This document shows positions 10,684-22,982 of a stretch of DNA of 64,000 nt, piece after piece (within the stretch, counting starts at the first letter, position 1; the number at the start of each line of letters is the position of its first letter). This DNA is from Ulota crispa (Eukaryota; Streptophyta; Bryopsida; Orthotrichales; Orthotrichaceae): assembly GCA_963920765.1 (NCBI GenBank), contig OY987246.1, forward strand, positions 11,280,868-11,344,867. The letters run 5' to 3'. A program made the translations under genes and the position numbers. The notes under the pieces are model-generated. The model did not search any database, was not told the origin of the DNA, and saw only the letters and a program-made list of their open reading frames with translations.

Positions 10684-13600
10684 TTACGGCGTGCTGAGTG
10701 AGGTCGGATCACTTGCAGGGATGTCAGAGCTGGGGTGCACTGCAGCAACATCTCCAACGCGAAAGATGTGAACATGAAGGACGACACTACTGAGGAAATC
10801 AGGGCCGGAGTCAATGAGCTCGAAGACGCACACGTCTCCTTCTTCCATGGCGTGGTCGAGTGCGAATCTGGCCCATCCGTCGCTGCTCAGACACGCCGAG
10901 TCACAGCCTGAGTCATGCCACTCCCAGTTGGCTACGTAGATACTCTTCTCACTGTCGGTGAGGAAGACCTTCACCTTGTTGGCTTGCATCGTTCCTGTAG
11001 CCTCCAAGATTGCTTGTGGGATCGCCTGTCAAACCAAAACCATCCATGCCACAGCAGCTTCAGTTACATACCCAAACTCGGTTATGGTCATTGAAGCACT
11101 CTCACTTCCAGCGTGCTCTCTACAGATGCTGAGCAGCGTTCATCACAAAATTATGTAGCTAGAGTCAGCAAAATCATCTACTAGTTTTTACTTCTGCTAC
11201 TAATGTGTAGTTGACAGTGTTAAGCTTTACCGCATAATTTTAGCTGTGTTCAATCCATTTTATAGCTAATAATGAACACCGCATTTGGGATATCAATAAT
11301 GCTGAGCTTCTGCTCTGATAAAATGCTCTTCATGCCGAAGCCACAGAGACTTAAAAAAAATGCGCGAGTTTGGTAACTGAAGAGACGAATTCCCTATTGT
11401 TGGCAAAAGCTCATTTTGTTCTGAACAGAATTTTTTTGATCTACGAATGTAGTGCTGATTACTCCAGCTATTAATACAATCAATGTATGGCAGAGTAATC
11501 ACACCTGTCCAGTGCCACCACAGATGTACCCATTCAAGTAATTTTATGTTCTCACAAGTGTAGACGACCGTTTCAGGGTTAGAATTTTCTTGCTTGCATA
11601 GCCTTAAATCGCAAAACAGCATGAAATTAAGTGGAACATGACGAATGTAGCTCAGTTAAATCACCAGATGAAACTCGTGGTACACTTGGGCATCACGCAT
11701 CACCACCACGAACTTGGCATTCTCCAACTCATTTGCTAACTTCTCGGCCACATCCACCACCCGGCTTCTCTCCTGGTCACTCACAAGAAGACGACTGCAG
11801 TGGGAAACTATTTCAGAGAATTTCAGGCACCCTTGCTGCTCCAGGAGTTGCATGGCTCGACTACCACCACTCACAAATCCTCCTTCCACTATAGCTTTTC
11901 TACCGCCATCGCCAGAGATATCTTCCACTTCATGGTAACCACGCCATAATGTTGCTGCAGCAAACGGAGCTGAATACGACGAAGAAGGTAGTTGAACCAA
12001 CTCAAGCTGACGAAACGGACGCTTTTTGACGACTGTCGTCCGAGTTACTGGACCTCGCCGTCCCTCCAGATTCTTCGAAGGAATGTTACAGGTCGGCGTT
12101 GATATGATCGTGAACTGGCCGTCGTCGCGACGAATCTCTTCGTTTTTGGATGAAAAGGCTCCAATTTGCTCAACGCTGTGAAGCTTGCTCACCTTGCTAG
12201 CATTTCGCATGCTTCTGACTGGCTTCGCCAGATTCTGCTTCGTTGCAGTTGGCAAATAACTGAGATCGTTGCCTTCGTCCTCGTCTTCGTCCTCGTCGTC
12301 GTCATAGTTGTCGTCACTATCAAGGTTAATGTAATTCTTGCCTTGCGCAACTGCTCGAGGTGCTTGTTGTACTTGTTCCAAGCCATCATCGATGACAGAC
12401 AACCTGTTCCTGTGAGATCATCCCAAGTGTCTCTGTGTCCATACTTAGAATTTGATCACTATGACAACGTAGAACACCTGAAGAATCAAAAGCTTATTTC
12501 CAATGTAATCATTTAACGAACTTTAAACATTCGTGAATTTTAGTTCAGAGAATTTGACGTTTTGTGGATGTGGCAAGTTGTGACAAGCAAAGATGAGTTA
12601 GGCTATGGAGACCTATGGTTGATATTGTTAAAGTTCTGACAACTGGACTTTACTATGAGTTCTTTTCTCATTTCTTTTGTTTTTTTGTTTTTAAGCGTGA
12701 GTGGCATGAAGAAATCGGCTGAGGCCATCAATTCTAAAAGAATTTGCTTAAAGTTTTGGTTCATTTTGGGGTTACTGATCACCTACTTTCCTTTCTGAGC
12801 GAGTTTATACTGAAATTAGTCAGAAAAAGTGCATTTTTTTCATATACTTCCTACAGGCTTCGAGTTAGAAATGGTAGATCCAAAATCTGTTCGGAATTCG
12901 ACATATCCAGCTGAAAAACAATGGCAGGCTATGTGTGCAAGAGTTTTTCAAGTATGCATAAATAATAGAAGACAAACTGCAGCTTGTTACTGTTCTTGTA
13001 TGAGGATTTTGAGGCTTCAAGATAACCCAATGTTTCAAACAAGTATGGATAAACAGCAAATTGCAAGTTCGTGAAGAACTTTAATCATGCTGGTGACACT
13101 GACATCTTAGTAGGTCTTTAACTAGCGGTAGCTCTTCTTCATAACCTAGCATGCTTTGTCGTTACATAACTTAGTCCATGTAACCAATTTGCAAAGTACC
13201 AAAACACGTTTATGAAAATATGTGTAAGAATATACGTTACACTATCAGAATTTTCTGAAAGAGGGGCAAGCTCCGCGGTTTTCTCCGCGGTTTTTTATGA
13301 TCATTTTTCTAGGAATATAAATCATTCAAAAGGCATGGGAAAGGGGTATCTTCCTTGTTTCCTACCATGCATTGAAGGTGTCGTCTTCTTCTAGCGCAAT
13401 GCTCAAACCCTCACGTGGAACAATGGCTTGAAGTTGGAGTACCTCAGATTGGTGTTGTGATAAACCGCGGCAGCAAAGGCTCTTGGCATGGTTCTCAACA
13501 TGATTGTAGTTGAGGTCTATTGCAATAGGTTTTGCCAGTGAGGTGCTAGGTTTGGTGACATTGCAGAGCAGCTCTAGTGGCGATGCTGATGATGGTTGAG

Positions 13601-15743
13601 GAACGCCGCCATGCTGGTGGTAACTAGTCATAGACTGTGAGTGAGAGTTGGCGCCAAGCAAAGGTGGAAAGTGGACTTGGCTCTTGCCTAGATTGTCAAA
13701 GAACTTGACCACTAGATGGGATTTCCCCATGAGAGTGAAGATCAAACAATGTCCTTCCCGAATATGATTATCCACCACAAACTGCCTCCAGCCTTTGCTA
13801 AAGCGCATCGCTTGCCTTTGGGGTCGAATCAATTGTACGCTCCATGTCTTGCCACACGGACTTTCTAATGTTACTTTCTCCATGTACATTGTCTGATGGT
13901 ACCTGGCAAAGTCTATTGGAATTTGCTGCAATGCCACAATGGATTCAAGGTCTCAACATCAATGCCTGTATTAACATTGCAAAAAAAGCCAAAAAAGCAA
14001 GAAAAGCAAAAAAAGCAAAAAAACATAAATATGAGACACTTTTCACTAGATTTTGATTAAAAAACGTGTGTGCTTGAGAAACTATGTTCATTCATAGTTT
14101 CATATCTTTGTATGTTTCATTCTAGATGACAAAAAATGATAATGCAATTAACGCGATATTCATTAAAAGGGGAAAAAGCTTACAAAGTGGAACTTTTGCA
14201 GGATTAGGGTGATCACCTTAATTTGAGCTCTAGCATTTTCATTTTTTTTAGTACATGTGGCCTCACCTAAGAGGAGGAATGTGCGAGGGAAAAAATCTTA
14301 GTGGCTTAAACAGATTCTGATACCTTCAAATCTGGTTTAAGGTGGCTATTTGGAATTAAGGTGAAATACAAAATGGTACACATGTTTTTCCCCTTTTAAT
14401 GAATATCGTGTTAATTATGCAAGTGATGCAAAATAGACATACAAATTTGACTTTCCTTGTTATTTGAGTTCAAAAAGATGGTAGAAACCTTGCCATTTAA
14501 ACTGAATATTCTCAATCAATGTTCAAAATTGCATCACAATTCATAGTTGTGTAGGTCCAATAGAAAAACACCTATCAAATAATCCAATAAGTCTAATGCA
14601 ATTAAATGCCACTATGTCAAAATCAACATTATAGGATTTGACAATTTGTGACATTCCTTAGAGGTGGAATTATTTATAAATGTTAGATTTAAACCTAAAC
14701 AATAGTGACCATCCAGTTGTACCTATCTGGCTATCTCACATACCCTACTCACCAAAAATATCCGTCAATGTAGCTGAATAACGTTATAATTTCCATTTGC
14801 ATAATGTGAAGGTAAAGTGATGTTGGAACTTGAACACCATATTCATTAAAGTGGGAGATCGGGCACCTCCCAAAATAACCAAATGATACATAAAACCTTT
14901 CAATTCTAAGTCAGTTTTGAAAAAAATTATTGTAATTTAACTCGGATTGAGCTATATTGCAATAAAACTTTCTATTTTTAAGTCAAATCTAAAAGGTATT
15001 ATGTCAATTCAGCTCAACTTAAGTTGAATTGACATAAAACCTTTTGTCGAATTTCCTTTACATTACCTCTCTCATTTCAATGAAAAACTGGAATTTTAAT
15101 GAATATGCGGTTCTCGAACGTCTTGAAAATGGCTCATTTTTCAAGAAAATTGTATTAATTATGTTGTATATCATTCTTAGAGTGTTATCACACTTCTACA
15201 CAAGCCTGTGATGGTCCGGTATGTAATGCCTAGTCTAATCCATATGACATAAAAACCCTATTTTCTCATTCATTCGCGCCTGGACGAACGCTTGCCTTCA
15301 TTGTTATGTCATCCCTAATGTCATCTTTCATGAGCTAAATCAAATGCCTTATTCACAATTGCATATAGTGCACCTTCAAAGGTGCAAGGCAGCTTACTTG
15401 CTGGAAAGGCAAGATAGTGCTGGCTTTTCCAACTCGAATCATGAAGAAAGCGTCTTCTCTTATGTTGCCCTCGTTGATAGCAACTTGGATATCTGTGCGG
15501 TGATACTCCCCGAGCTTCACTCCGTGGTACATTTCGTTACCCTTGTCGTCCACGTACTTTTCCTTCTTTCTGACAAAAAAAACCCTCCAAATTCATAGCA
15601 AAATGAGAACAATTTTGTTGGGATTATGTTTAACACAGCACAGGACCACCCTAAACAATCCAAAGCAAGCCTAAGTCCATAGGTGAAAGTTAAGGCTACC
15701 TCTTTGCGTGGAGGTGACGACCGCATCGTTCTCCCGTTTGCAT
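10684..15743 (-). CDS. Two-B3-domain transcription factor (REM-like), 5 exons
   Basis: Minus-strand gene assembled as 15743-15700, 15569-15398, 13925-13366, 12403-11665 and 11025-10684 (1857 nt, 618 aa). Every junction is GT-AG and all phases agree. B3 domains are plant-specific DNA-binding folds, so the product is presumably nuclear. The first spans about residues 56-148 (FFMIRVGKAS, then IPIDFARYH, VTLESPCGKTW, RFSKGWRQFV, EGHCLIF). The second is at about 489-595 (KFVVVMRDAQVY, IPQAIL, DGWARFALDHAMEEGDVCVFEL). Between them are an Asn/His/Ser-rich linker and an acidic tract (about 287-305) after INLDSDD, which resembles a SUMO-interacting motif. Intron 2 (1472 bp) splits the first B3 domain and contains two family-G MITEs. 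The start at 15743 is the first Met of a frame open further upstream to a possible acceptor, so an earlier exon may exist. Promoter not identified. Confidence 0.82.
14150..14412. mobile_element. Family G copy 4, inside intron 2 of the B3 gene
   Basis: Ends ACGCGATATTCATTAAAAGG and CTTTTAATGAATATCGTG form the TIR; the interior holds AGGGTGATCACCTTAATTTG. Same family as 7248-7482, opposite orientation. Confidence 0.6.
14828..15117. mobile_element. Family G-related element, inside intron 2 of the B3 gene
   Basis: Shares the end AACACCATATTCATTAAAGTGGG and the complementary end TTTTAATGAATATGCGG with family G, but the interior differs and is itself partly palindromic (CAATTCAGCTCAACTTAAG, ends near 15030). 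Confidence 0.45.
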
Positions 15744-17048
15744 GTTCGCTAGTCTCTCTGCTACCAACAGTACCAAGATACCCTGCACGTAAACAATTCG
15801 ACCCAATTGCAAATATTTAAAACCAAGCACTGTAAATTTCACTTTCAAACCAAAGCGAAGCAAAGTTAAGTAAAAGTTGTATGCAAGTCACTCTCTAATA
15901 CAATTATACAATCAAGCAGGTGGTTTGTTTCCTGTCTAAGCATAAGTAGACCTGCCTTAATTAGTGCCTTGTGAGCTTGAACATCCAAAACGTTACATGA
16001 GAGTTCAAGTGGACCTGCTTCTTGAGCTTGAACATGCAAACGTTACATTAGAGTTCTGCATTGAACAAGAAAAAAAAATCCAACTTCGAAGTTCCAACAA
16101 AGCTCATCCTACACAAACATCGCTGCAATGGTGACCCGTATACTAATAGAATTCATTTCAGGTTGTCGTTACCTTTGTAGTTATCACTGCACAAAGTTTG
16201 GAAGAAGAAACACTGGGACGGGACCGTCACCACAGCTCTTCGTCGTTTCTACTGCAGGATTTCCTGCCAACGGTTCACCAGTTTACCTTAAGATCAGCAT
16301 CAACTTAAAACAAAAAAAAAGGGCCGAGATTGTTCTAAAGAGACACCTCTGCAAGCTTAGTCCCGCCGGCTTGAATTCAACACATACTTAACAGCAATCT
16401 CAGAATTATTTAACAGCAACACACTCGAATGACAGCACAGAACATACCTGAACAAAGTGATAGAAAAAATTCAATTTACTCCCAGAGCCTCACGTCCGGA
16501 AAGTTTTCACACCCAATTTATATCTCTGCTTGCTACAGCCGAAACAACTGAAATAGAGTCTCCAATTTGACCATCAGTCTTGGGATTCTCCGGTCGACAC
16601 CAGCATTACAAACTTGATCACAAAGCACAAACAAGCACAAGATGAATAATACAGGGAACTAATTAAGAGTGACGCCGCAGCATTTCAGAGAGGAACCCAG
16701 GGATATCAGAAAGGTGGTCCTGTTTGGAAACCCCGGCACTTACAACACCAAGGCATAATAATGATGATGATGATGATGATGATGAAACCTGGATGTGGGA
16801 AAACCGGACATCCTGTTGTTGTCTGCCACGAGCATGACGCAGAGACTGAGAGTGAGAGAAGTGCACGGAGAGCACTTGGGGCATGCAAGTACTGCCAGGC
16901 AGGGAGGGAGGATAGGACAGGAATTTATTGGACATGGCAGAAAAGAATGGTGGCAGGCAAAATCGATTTCCTTGGGATTGAGGATGTGGTTAAAAGGACT
17001 GTTGTACTTCGGGGGCTTGGCAATGCACTCCTTACAGCAGCTGAGAGG
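15744..17048. other. Region upstream of the B3 gene, with ATG microsatellite
   Basis: GC-richer than typical intergenic DNA here, so it may hold promoter and 5' exons of the minus-strand B3 gene, but none could be fixed. A run of about eight ATG triplets lies at 16761-16784. A minus-strand frame near 16690-16740 encoding HLSDIPGFLSEMLRRHS looks protein-like but could not be connected to anything. Confidence 0.35.
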
Positions 17049-17166
17049 GTGAGAGAGTGAGAGAGTGAGAGAGTGAGAGAGTGAGAGAGTGAGAGAGTGA
17101 GAGAGTGAGAGAGTGAGAGAGTGAGAGAGTGAGAGAGTGAGAGAGTGAGAGAGTGAGAGAGTGAGA
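17049..17166. repeat. Microsatellite, 8-bp unit GTGAGAGA
   Basis: About 14 nearly perfect copies of GTGAGAGA. Confidence 0.95.
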
Positions 17167-17323
17167 AGAGAGGGGATGCAAGGTATCTCAGTCTCTCTCT
17201 CGCTTGAGGTGGACGTGCAGTTGTGCAGTACTGACTCGTTTCATATGTGAGGAGGAGTCCAAGTCTCCAAGAGCTGGGTCGATGGGGTTGATAGCTACGT
17301 CGTTTCTGTCAGAACTTGACTGT

Positions 17324-17425
17324 GCTGGGAATGTCCGTGACCAGGTTGGGAACATGGGTGACTCTGCTGGGAACGTCCGTGACTTTTTTGGGAACGTACG
17401 TGACTGGGTTGGGAACATGCGTGGC
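17324..17425. repeat. 21-bp minisatellite in an open frame
   Basis: Nearly five 21-bp units of the type GCTGGGAACGTCCGTGACTT. On the plus strand they sit in a 103-codon open frame (17204-17515) and would encode heptads such as AGNVRDQ, VGNMGDS, AGNVRDF, FGNVRDW and VGNMRGG. The unit length is a multiple of three and glycine and asparagine are conserved across units, but no promoter, intron or homology supports a gene. Confidence 0.7.
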
Positions 17426-17506
17426 GGACTGACAGGTGGCGGTCGAATCTTTCTTCCTCCTCTTCCACCACCATGTCCTACCCTTTGCATTTCAGCCCGT
17501 GCTCTT

Positions 17507-17590
17507 AACCCCTAAATGCCCAAGGCACCCGAATTTGGTGTTTTCAACATTAGAATTCTATACCGGGGCCATTTAGAATTTTAGAGGTTA
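17507..17590. repeat. Possible 80-bp relic of a TTAA-flanked element
   Basis: Begins TTAACCCCTAAATGCCCAAG, identical to the consensus end of the 43382-44022 element, and 60 bp later has GGGGCCATTTAGA and TTTTAGAGGTTAA, resembling a right end. It may be a deleted copy or a solo end. Confidence 0.35.
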
Positions 17591-17814
17591 ATACTCTCCC
17601 TCTTTTTCTCTTTTTTATTCTTTTCTGTTTTGACTCTATTTTCTTATTGTGTGTTTGTTTGTTGTTTTGTTATTGCTTTGTTTGAATCATTATTTGTGGG
17701 GAACCAGCTAATAGTGTACGTTATCATATTTAGCTAATGGAGAAGTCATAATAAGTGGTTCAAGTTACGTCAAGGAAAAAATAACAATAATCCCTCTATG
17801 TATATAATGGTGCT

Positions 17815-18141
17815 TGGTCAATGTCATTTTTTAACAATAATTATTGGATAAGATCAGGCAACCCCACTCCCCTTGTGCCCAAAGCATATATTATGAGCTT
17901 GGTTAAAGTCAAGTGCTTGCATATGGTCAACGTTTGCTTTCCATCAATGCCCATTTTAACTCTTTAGTTACAAAAGCGTTTGGTTAGTGTACCAAAAATA
18001 TGGGTGGGAAAACATCTCCAAAGTTGCAATCACCACAATTGAAAAAAATAGTATAAATGAAGGGTTTGTTTATAACCAATGCTTGGATAAGGTCAATACT
18101 TTTTTCTAGCCCAAAGTGTTGTCCTTATCCAAGCACCGCTC
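17815..18141. mobile_element. TA-flanked MITE, family F copy 2
   Basis: TA on both sides; ends TAATGGTGCTTGG and CCAAGCACCGCTC. Inverted relative to 7942-8257, with shared interior GCTTGGTTAAAGTCAAGTGC. Confidence 0.65.
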
Positions 18142-18365
18142 TATATAACACAAATAGAGGCAATATTTGGAGTAGGCTGTGAAAAAAAAAATTGCATATG
18201 ATAAATGAAAGATAATAGTTGGTGAGGCTCAAAAGTCTCTCAATACCTTGGTTAGAACAGTAGTTTGCATTACAAATAAATGATTGCTATAAGGTTTGAG
18301 ACTTGGAGATATCTATACTACTAGGTGGGAGGATTACCCTAAGTGCGCCCTTTTCCAAAACCTTC

Positions 18366-18525
18366 TAGAACTTTTAGTATAAATTGAAGCAATAAAGGAC
18401 GCCTTATATATAGAACACCAAGTGCCCTCTAACCATGTTCATTTGTAGAACTTTTTGGTGGAAGTTGAAACAATAAAGGATGCCCCAAATATAAAGCACC
18501 AAATACCCTCCAACCATGTGCTAGA
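18366..18525. repeat. Two 80-bp tandem copies
   Basis: TAGAACTTTTAGTATAAATT at 18366 and TAGAACTTTTTGGTGGAAGT at 18446 start two diverged units that share CAATAAAGGA and CTCTAACCATG/CTCCAACCATG. Confidence 0.7.
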
Positions 18526-19698
18526 AATCAATCAAACGTCAAGAGCCTCCTAAAAAATATAAAAGAGTAGCATTGTGATGAAAGCAATTGATATTGTTGA
18601 TCTCAAAAAAGGACCAAAATGATGGTCAAGATTAGATTTTAGACCAATTGGTTTATGAAAAATCACTTTTTTTTTTGTAAAATTGAATGTTGCATCAATC
18701 ATACATGTCCTACTCACGCAAAGCGTGTGCCTCTATACTAGTAGAATATAATGCACCTCTGTTACTTTGTAACGTAGAATGAGCTACCAAAAGATGATCC
18801 AAAACCAAGTGTATACCTGATAAACAAGTCCCAACAAATCCATGTGAAACTTTGTATTTGTAAAAATGAATTTGCAAAGTGAATTTTTTAGGTTGGCCAA
18901 ATTTGACATTGTAGATAATAGATTTTTAATATGGCTGTTTTGCATACAAAAAGGTTTTTGCTATTTTTTTGACAATATATGGTTTCAATCAAAATAAACT
19001 TTTTCATTAGCATAATGCATTGCACATTAGTTGTGACTTGTCAGTGGTCTTTCACTTGAGTTTGCAAAACTATTTTTAGTATACAATGTGATGTTTTTGT
19101 GACAATGGTATTTATGATATGTAAAATTGTATTGGAGGATTGTATCAATAAACATATGAAATAAATTCAAACCAATATTTTAGTGTACATCTGCATTTAC
19201 AAGAGTTGCAAACATACAACAAATATCCCCTCATTATAGAATGTTCAAGTTAGCAAGACATTGAAGGAGGGACAACAAACATGTGGCACCATAAAGAATA
19301 AAGAATAAATAACAAACAATACATAGAAGATAGCATATGTTAAAGGACTAGCAATAAAAAAATGGGTGACATATGGTACCATGAGTGATCGTAGATGGAG
19401 GATAAAAAATAGGGGACAAAAAAACCACAAACCAAGATTGACTGTTAAGGCAAAAAGTCGTTATTTTTGTTTGAGTAACTTTTGCAAATCACGTATTTCT
19501 AAGCATTTAAGCAATTAGTTCTAATGTCTTGTTTGGACATCCAACATCTAAACATACAGTTGGGTGTCTTTGGACATCTCAAAAGCCTGGAATCAAGGAT
19601 AGCAATATTAACAAGCATTTAGGAAAGGAAAAGAACTGATAACAAAGAAATAGTTAAAATATTATGAACAAAAAAACAAAAACAATGTGAATGTCATT
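18526..19698. other. AT-rich intergenic DNA, no gene
   Basis: No supported gene and no clear repeat; short open frames only. Confidence 0.5.
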
Positions 19699-21248
19699 CT
19701 CAAGGGGTCACACCCCCTTACGTTTGGATATCACGTGTAATAATGGGGTATTTAAAAGGGGGTATTTATCTTCTTCTAGGTAAATTTTTCCTCCCTATTT
19801 TTAGATAAAAAGTTAATTTTATGTATTTTAGAATACCCTGTGTTTATTTCTAAATGGTTGGGGAGGCTAATTTTTGGCACCCCTTTTTTCTACAAATTAT
19901 AGAGTACCAAAATCTGGCACAAGAATGCAACAAAGTTTCTACTCTAAATCCTTATTTTCCAAGTGGAATACAGCAAAAAAGAACTAAATTCTAACTCTAG
20001 CGTCCACAACCATTGCCTTCCCGCAACTTGCACCAAAATTCTAAACACAAAAAGAACCCTAAGGTAGGAACACCCATAAGCATGACTTTAAGGGTTTTGA
20101 GCATGATGGATACTAATAAACATTTAGCAAATTACAAGATCCTATAAGCAATAGAAAAATAATGAGTTTGGACTTCTGAATGTAATATTTGGATACTATG
20201 AGAATAAGTTGTGAATTTTTAAGAGCAAACTATCATTGCACCCATAACCAACACTAAGGTTTTAGGTTCACATGTTGTGCATCCTTGTCATTACATCTAT
20301 TTATTTCCACAGATTTTCCAAGATTTTAGAGGTGATGGTTGTGGGGACCCTCATGCTTATGGGTGTTCCTACCTTACATTGCTTCAAACAATCACACAAA
20401 TTCAAATTGTAAACCCTAAGTAGATCCTACAAAGGTAAAAATAAATATCAAAACTCTAAAACACCCTAAACCACCTCTATGATGCTTGCAAAATGCACCA
20501 AGAGGTCAAATTTGATAAGAAGATACACAAAAATCATGAATTGTAAAGTGCCTAGGACTGCCACTTTCATGTTTGTAGTAAGTGCACTAAACACAAATGT
20601 CAAAGCAATGAGCACGGTGAACAAAAACCCAAAAGGACAATAACACAAATAGCAAAAAGTAGAAAGCGCTACTTTAACGTTTGCAGTACGAGCAGTCAAA
20701 GAATTCAAGAACAAAAATAACACATAAGCTTACAACACAAAAGCAAACTAAATTGCATGCAAAAATCTAAGGTGCTTGAATCCTTAGCAACGGTAGGAAC
20801 CTAAAACGGATGCAAGAATCCAAAGACCTCAAACCCTTACCAATGGTAGGTTGAGTTTTCAACCCTATTCCCACTAACAATGCTAGCATCCTTGAAACAT
20901 GTACAATGAAACCCTAAACCCTAAAAGATTTCCCGCCACTACATTTGAAAGTTGGATAGAAAGTAAACTATTTTTCATCCAAGCTAGTCATACAATTAAT
21001 CAAATATAATCAAACTCATCCTACTAAGCACTTTTAGGGAGATCTTATTTGCCTTACCCTATTTTTTTCTACTAAAGTGGAGGTATTATTCATTACCCTA
21101 TTTTACATATAATGAAGCAAAAGACATATCTTCAATGCTATGGTAGACCTAACAAAAGTATAAAATTTATCTCCAAAAAATAAAATTAACTCTATTTTTT
21201 TTTATCTCACCTAATTTTCTAAAATTTCAATGACCACCCCCCCTTGAG
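19699..21248. mobile_element. Family I transposon copy 1 (1.55 kb, 8-bp TSD)
   Basis: Left end CTCAAGGGGTCACACCCC and right end TGACCACCCCCCCTTGAG are inverted. Flanks ATGTCATT (19691-19698) and GTGTCATT (21249-21256) are an 8-bp duplication with one mismatch. The subterminal regions match copy 2 at 51182-52466 (GGTATTTA near the left end; CATCCTACTAA, TTTTACATATA and TATCTCAC near the right). No transposase frame is seen. The 8-bp TSD suggests hAT or a similar superfamily. A family-M MITE is inserted at 20062-20374. Confidence 0.75.
20062..20374. mobile_element. TA-flanked MITE, family M copy 2, nested in family I
   Basis: Ends AGGTAGGAACACCCATAAGC and the complement GGGTGTTCCTACCT, with TA on both sides. 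Closest relative is 54975-55288 over most of its length. Confidence 0.75.
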
Positions 21249-21598
21249 GTGTCATTGTTTGTAAATATTCAAAAAAAATGAACTCTTCTATAAATTATTG
21301 TGATTTTGTGCCAAATTCTCCTTTCATATGTTTACTATATCACATTGTTGAGTTTACTGTATCAGATTATTGAGTTTATTGTATCACATTATTGAGTAAT
21401 ATCAGTGTATTCTGCAAGACCTCAACACACTAGTTTCTTGTTTATAAAAGTTTCATATTTTGTTTGTTTTTCTGCCATACGAGTTTGCCAATGCCAAAGC
21501 TTGTTTTTAAAATTAATTGATCAATTAGTACCAAAGTATTTATCCCACTCTACAACCAACACTAAAAACTGAAATTGCTAGATATTTCATCTTATTGA

Positions 21599-22134
21599 CC
21601 CGTAAAGGCCCAAGGGGGTAAGGGCAAAACATATATGTGTAAAATGGTACTTTTGTACCTTGGATGAAGTTCGCTTTAAAAGAGAATAAGAATTATAATG
21701 TTTAGTAATTGTTCATACGGTCCAACATTTAGAAAAAGTTTTGGATTTTTATGAAATGAATTTAGAAACATTTACCATTTAATATTCACAAAAATTACAA
21801 ATTTTACTCATAGATTTCAAATTTTGGTTTGATTGGTTAAAAATAGACATCTTATCCTAAACTTCAAAATGCAATTTTTTGAAAGGAGAGATTATCATTA
21901 GTTCCCAAAATAGTAAATTTTACAACACTAGCAAGTATTGAAGTGTTTATCTTTGAAAATTTCTCCTTGGTGTAGTTTAACTTGTATTGACATGATTCAA
22001 GTTAAGTTGAAAAGTAGACTTGATTTTCTACTTCAAAAAAAATGTTTTTTTGAAAGAAAAAAATTGTCTCAAGCAGCTTGAACAAAACGGGCAACAACCA
22101 AAAAATGATCAATTGAGCGCTTAGGGGTTAGGGG
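21599..22134. mobile_element. TTAA-type element (family D group), copy with diverged ends
   Basis: Left end TTGA|CCCGTAAAGGCCCAAGG and right end GCGCTTAGGGGTTAGGGG|TTAA correspond to the CCCCTAAATGCCCAAG ends of 43382-44022. The interior (AAATTTAC, CTCCTTGGTGTAGTTTAAC and others) matches a second copy at about 53431-53808. Confidence 0.55.
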
Positions 22135-22444
22135 TTAATACCCTAGATATTTCATCCCATCTAGCCATAATATCATAACTCATTTCATATCAAGAATTGG
22201 ATACAGTTGTAAGCATGAGTGGTGAAAGCACAACTTGGCTTAACTGTCAATGACCATTGAGCGTTACTGAGCATTAGAAGAAGACACGAATCCCATTCAA
22301 AAGATACCATTTTGAAAATGGGGCTATCTACTGTCACTTTAATCTACAACCTCCCACCCAAAAACGGCAAAAGAACTTCATGTTACTTATCACTTTAAAC
22401 TTCCTTGAAGAATCCATGCATGGGACAAACTCATTCGACACCTA

Positions 22445-22663
22445 AGGTAGACACACCCAATCTAGAGCATGATCTTAATGTGGTGCATATGTACATAAGT
22501 AGTACATTTTAGACCTAAAATCTACGCAAGTCATAGGTAGCTTATTTTTTGTGACACAAGAAAGAAGCTATTTATGACCGGTTTGAATTTCAGGTATGAA
22601 GTGCACTACCTATGTACATACGCCCTATATTGGGATCATGTTCAAAATTGGGTGTGTCTACCT
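22445..22663. mobile_element. TA-flanked MITE, family M copy 3
   Basis: TA on both sides; ends AGGTAGACACACCCAAT and the complement ATTGGGTGTGTCTACCT. Arms are inverted over much of the length (TATGTACATA in both halves). Confidence 0.65.
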
Positions 22664-22849
22664 TATACCCAAAGATTCCTACTTGCTCTATACATTTATC
22701 AAGACTTGTCATCAAACTTCCCAAAAACCCCTACACAGTTTGACTTCACACTTTGGCCAAAGGTTGAGAGGCAGTCAATTTCCACCAATCAAATTGCAAG
22801 AAATCAAGAGTTTTGCCTCTTGACCCTTCACATGCCAAAGTCCAAAATC

Positions 22850-22982
22850 CGTCATTACAAGGAAATCATGGTCAAATCTACAAAAAGTTAACAAAGATTG
22901 TGACTTAATCTACAGTATTGTAGATTAGGTCACAATCTTTGTCAACTTTTTGTAAATTTGACCATGGTTTCCTTGCAGTGCG
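22850..22982. repeat. Near-perfect hairpin with almost no loop
   Basis: About 65 bp (GGAAATCATGGTCAAATCTA to GACTTAATCTACAGTA) is followed directly by its reverse complement, with only a few mismatches. It may be a fold-back MITE or a small-RNA precursor. It lies between two GGCCTCTCAAC-type inverted motifs (about 22754 and 23150). Confidence 0.75.
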
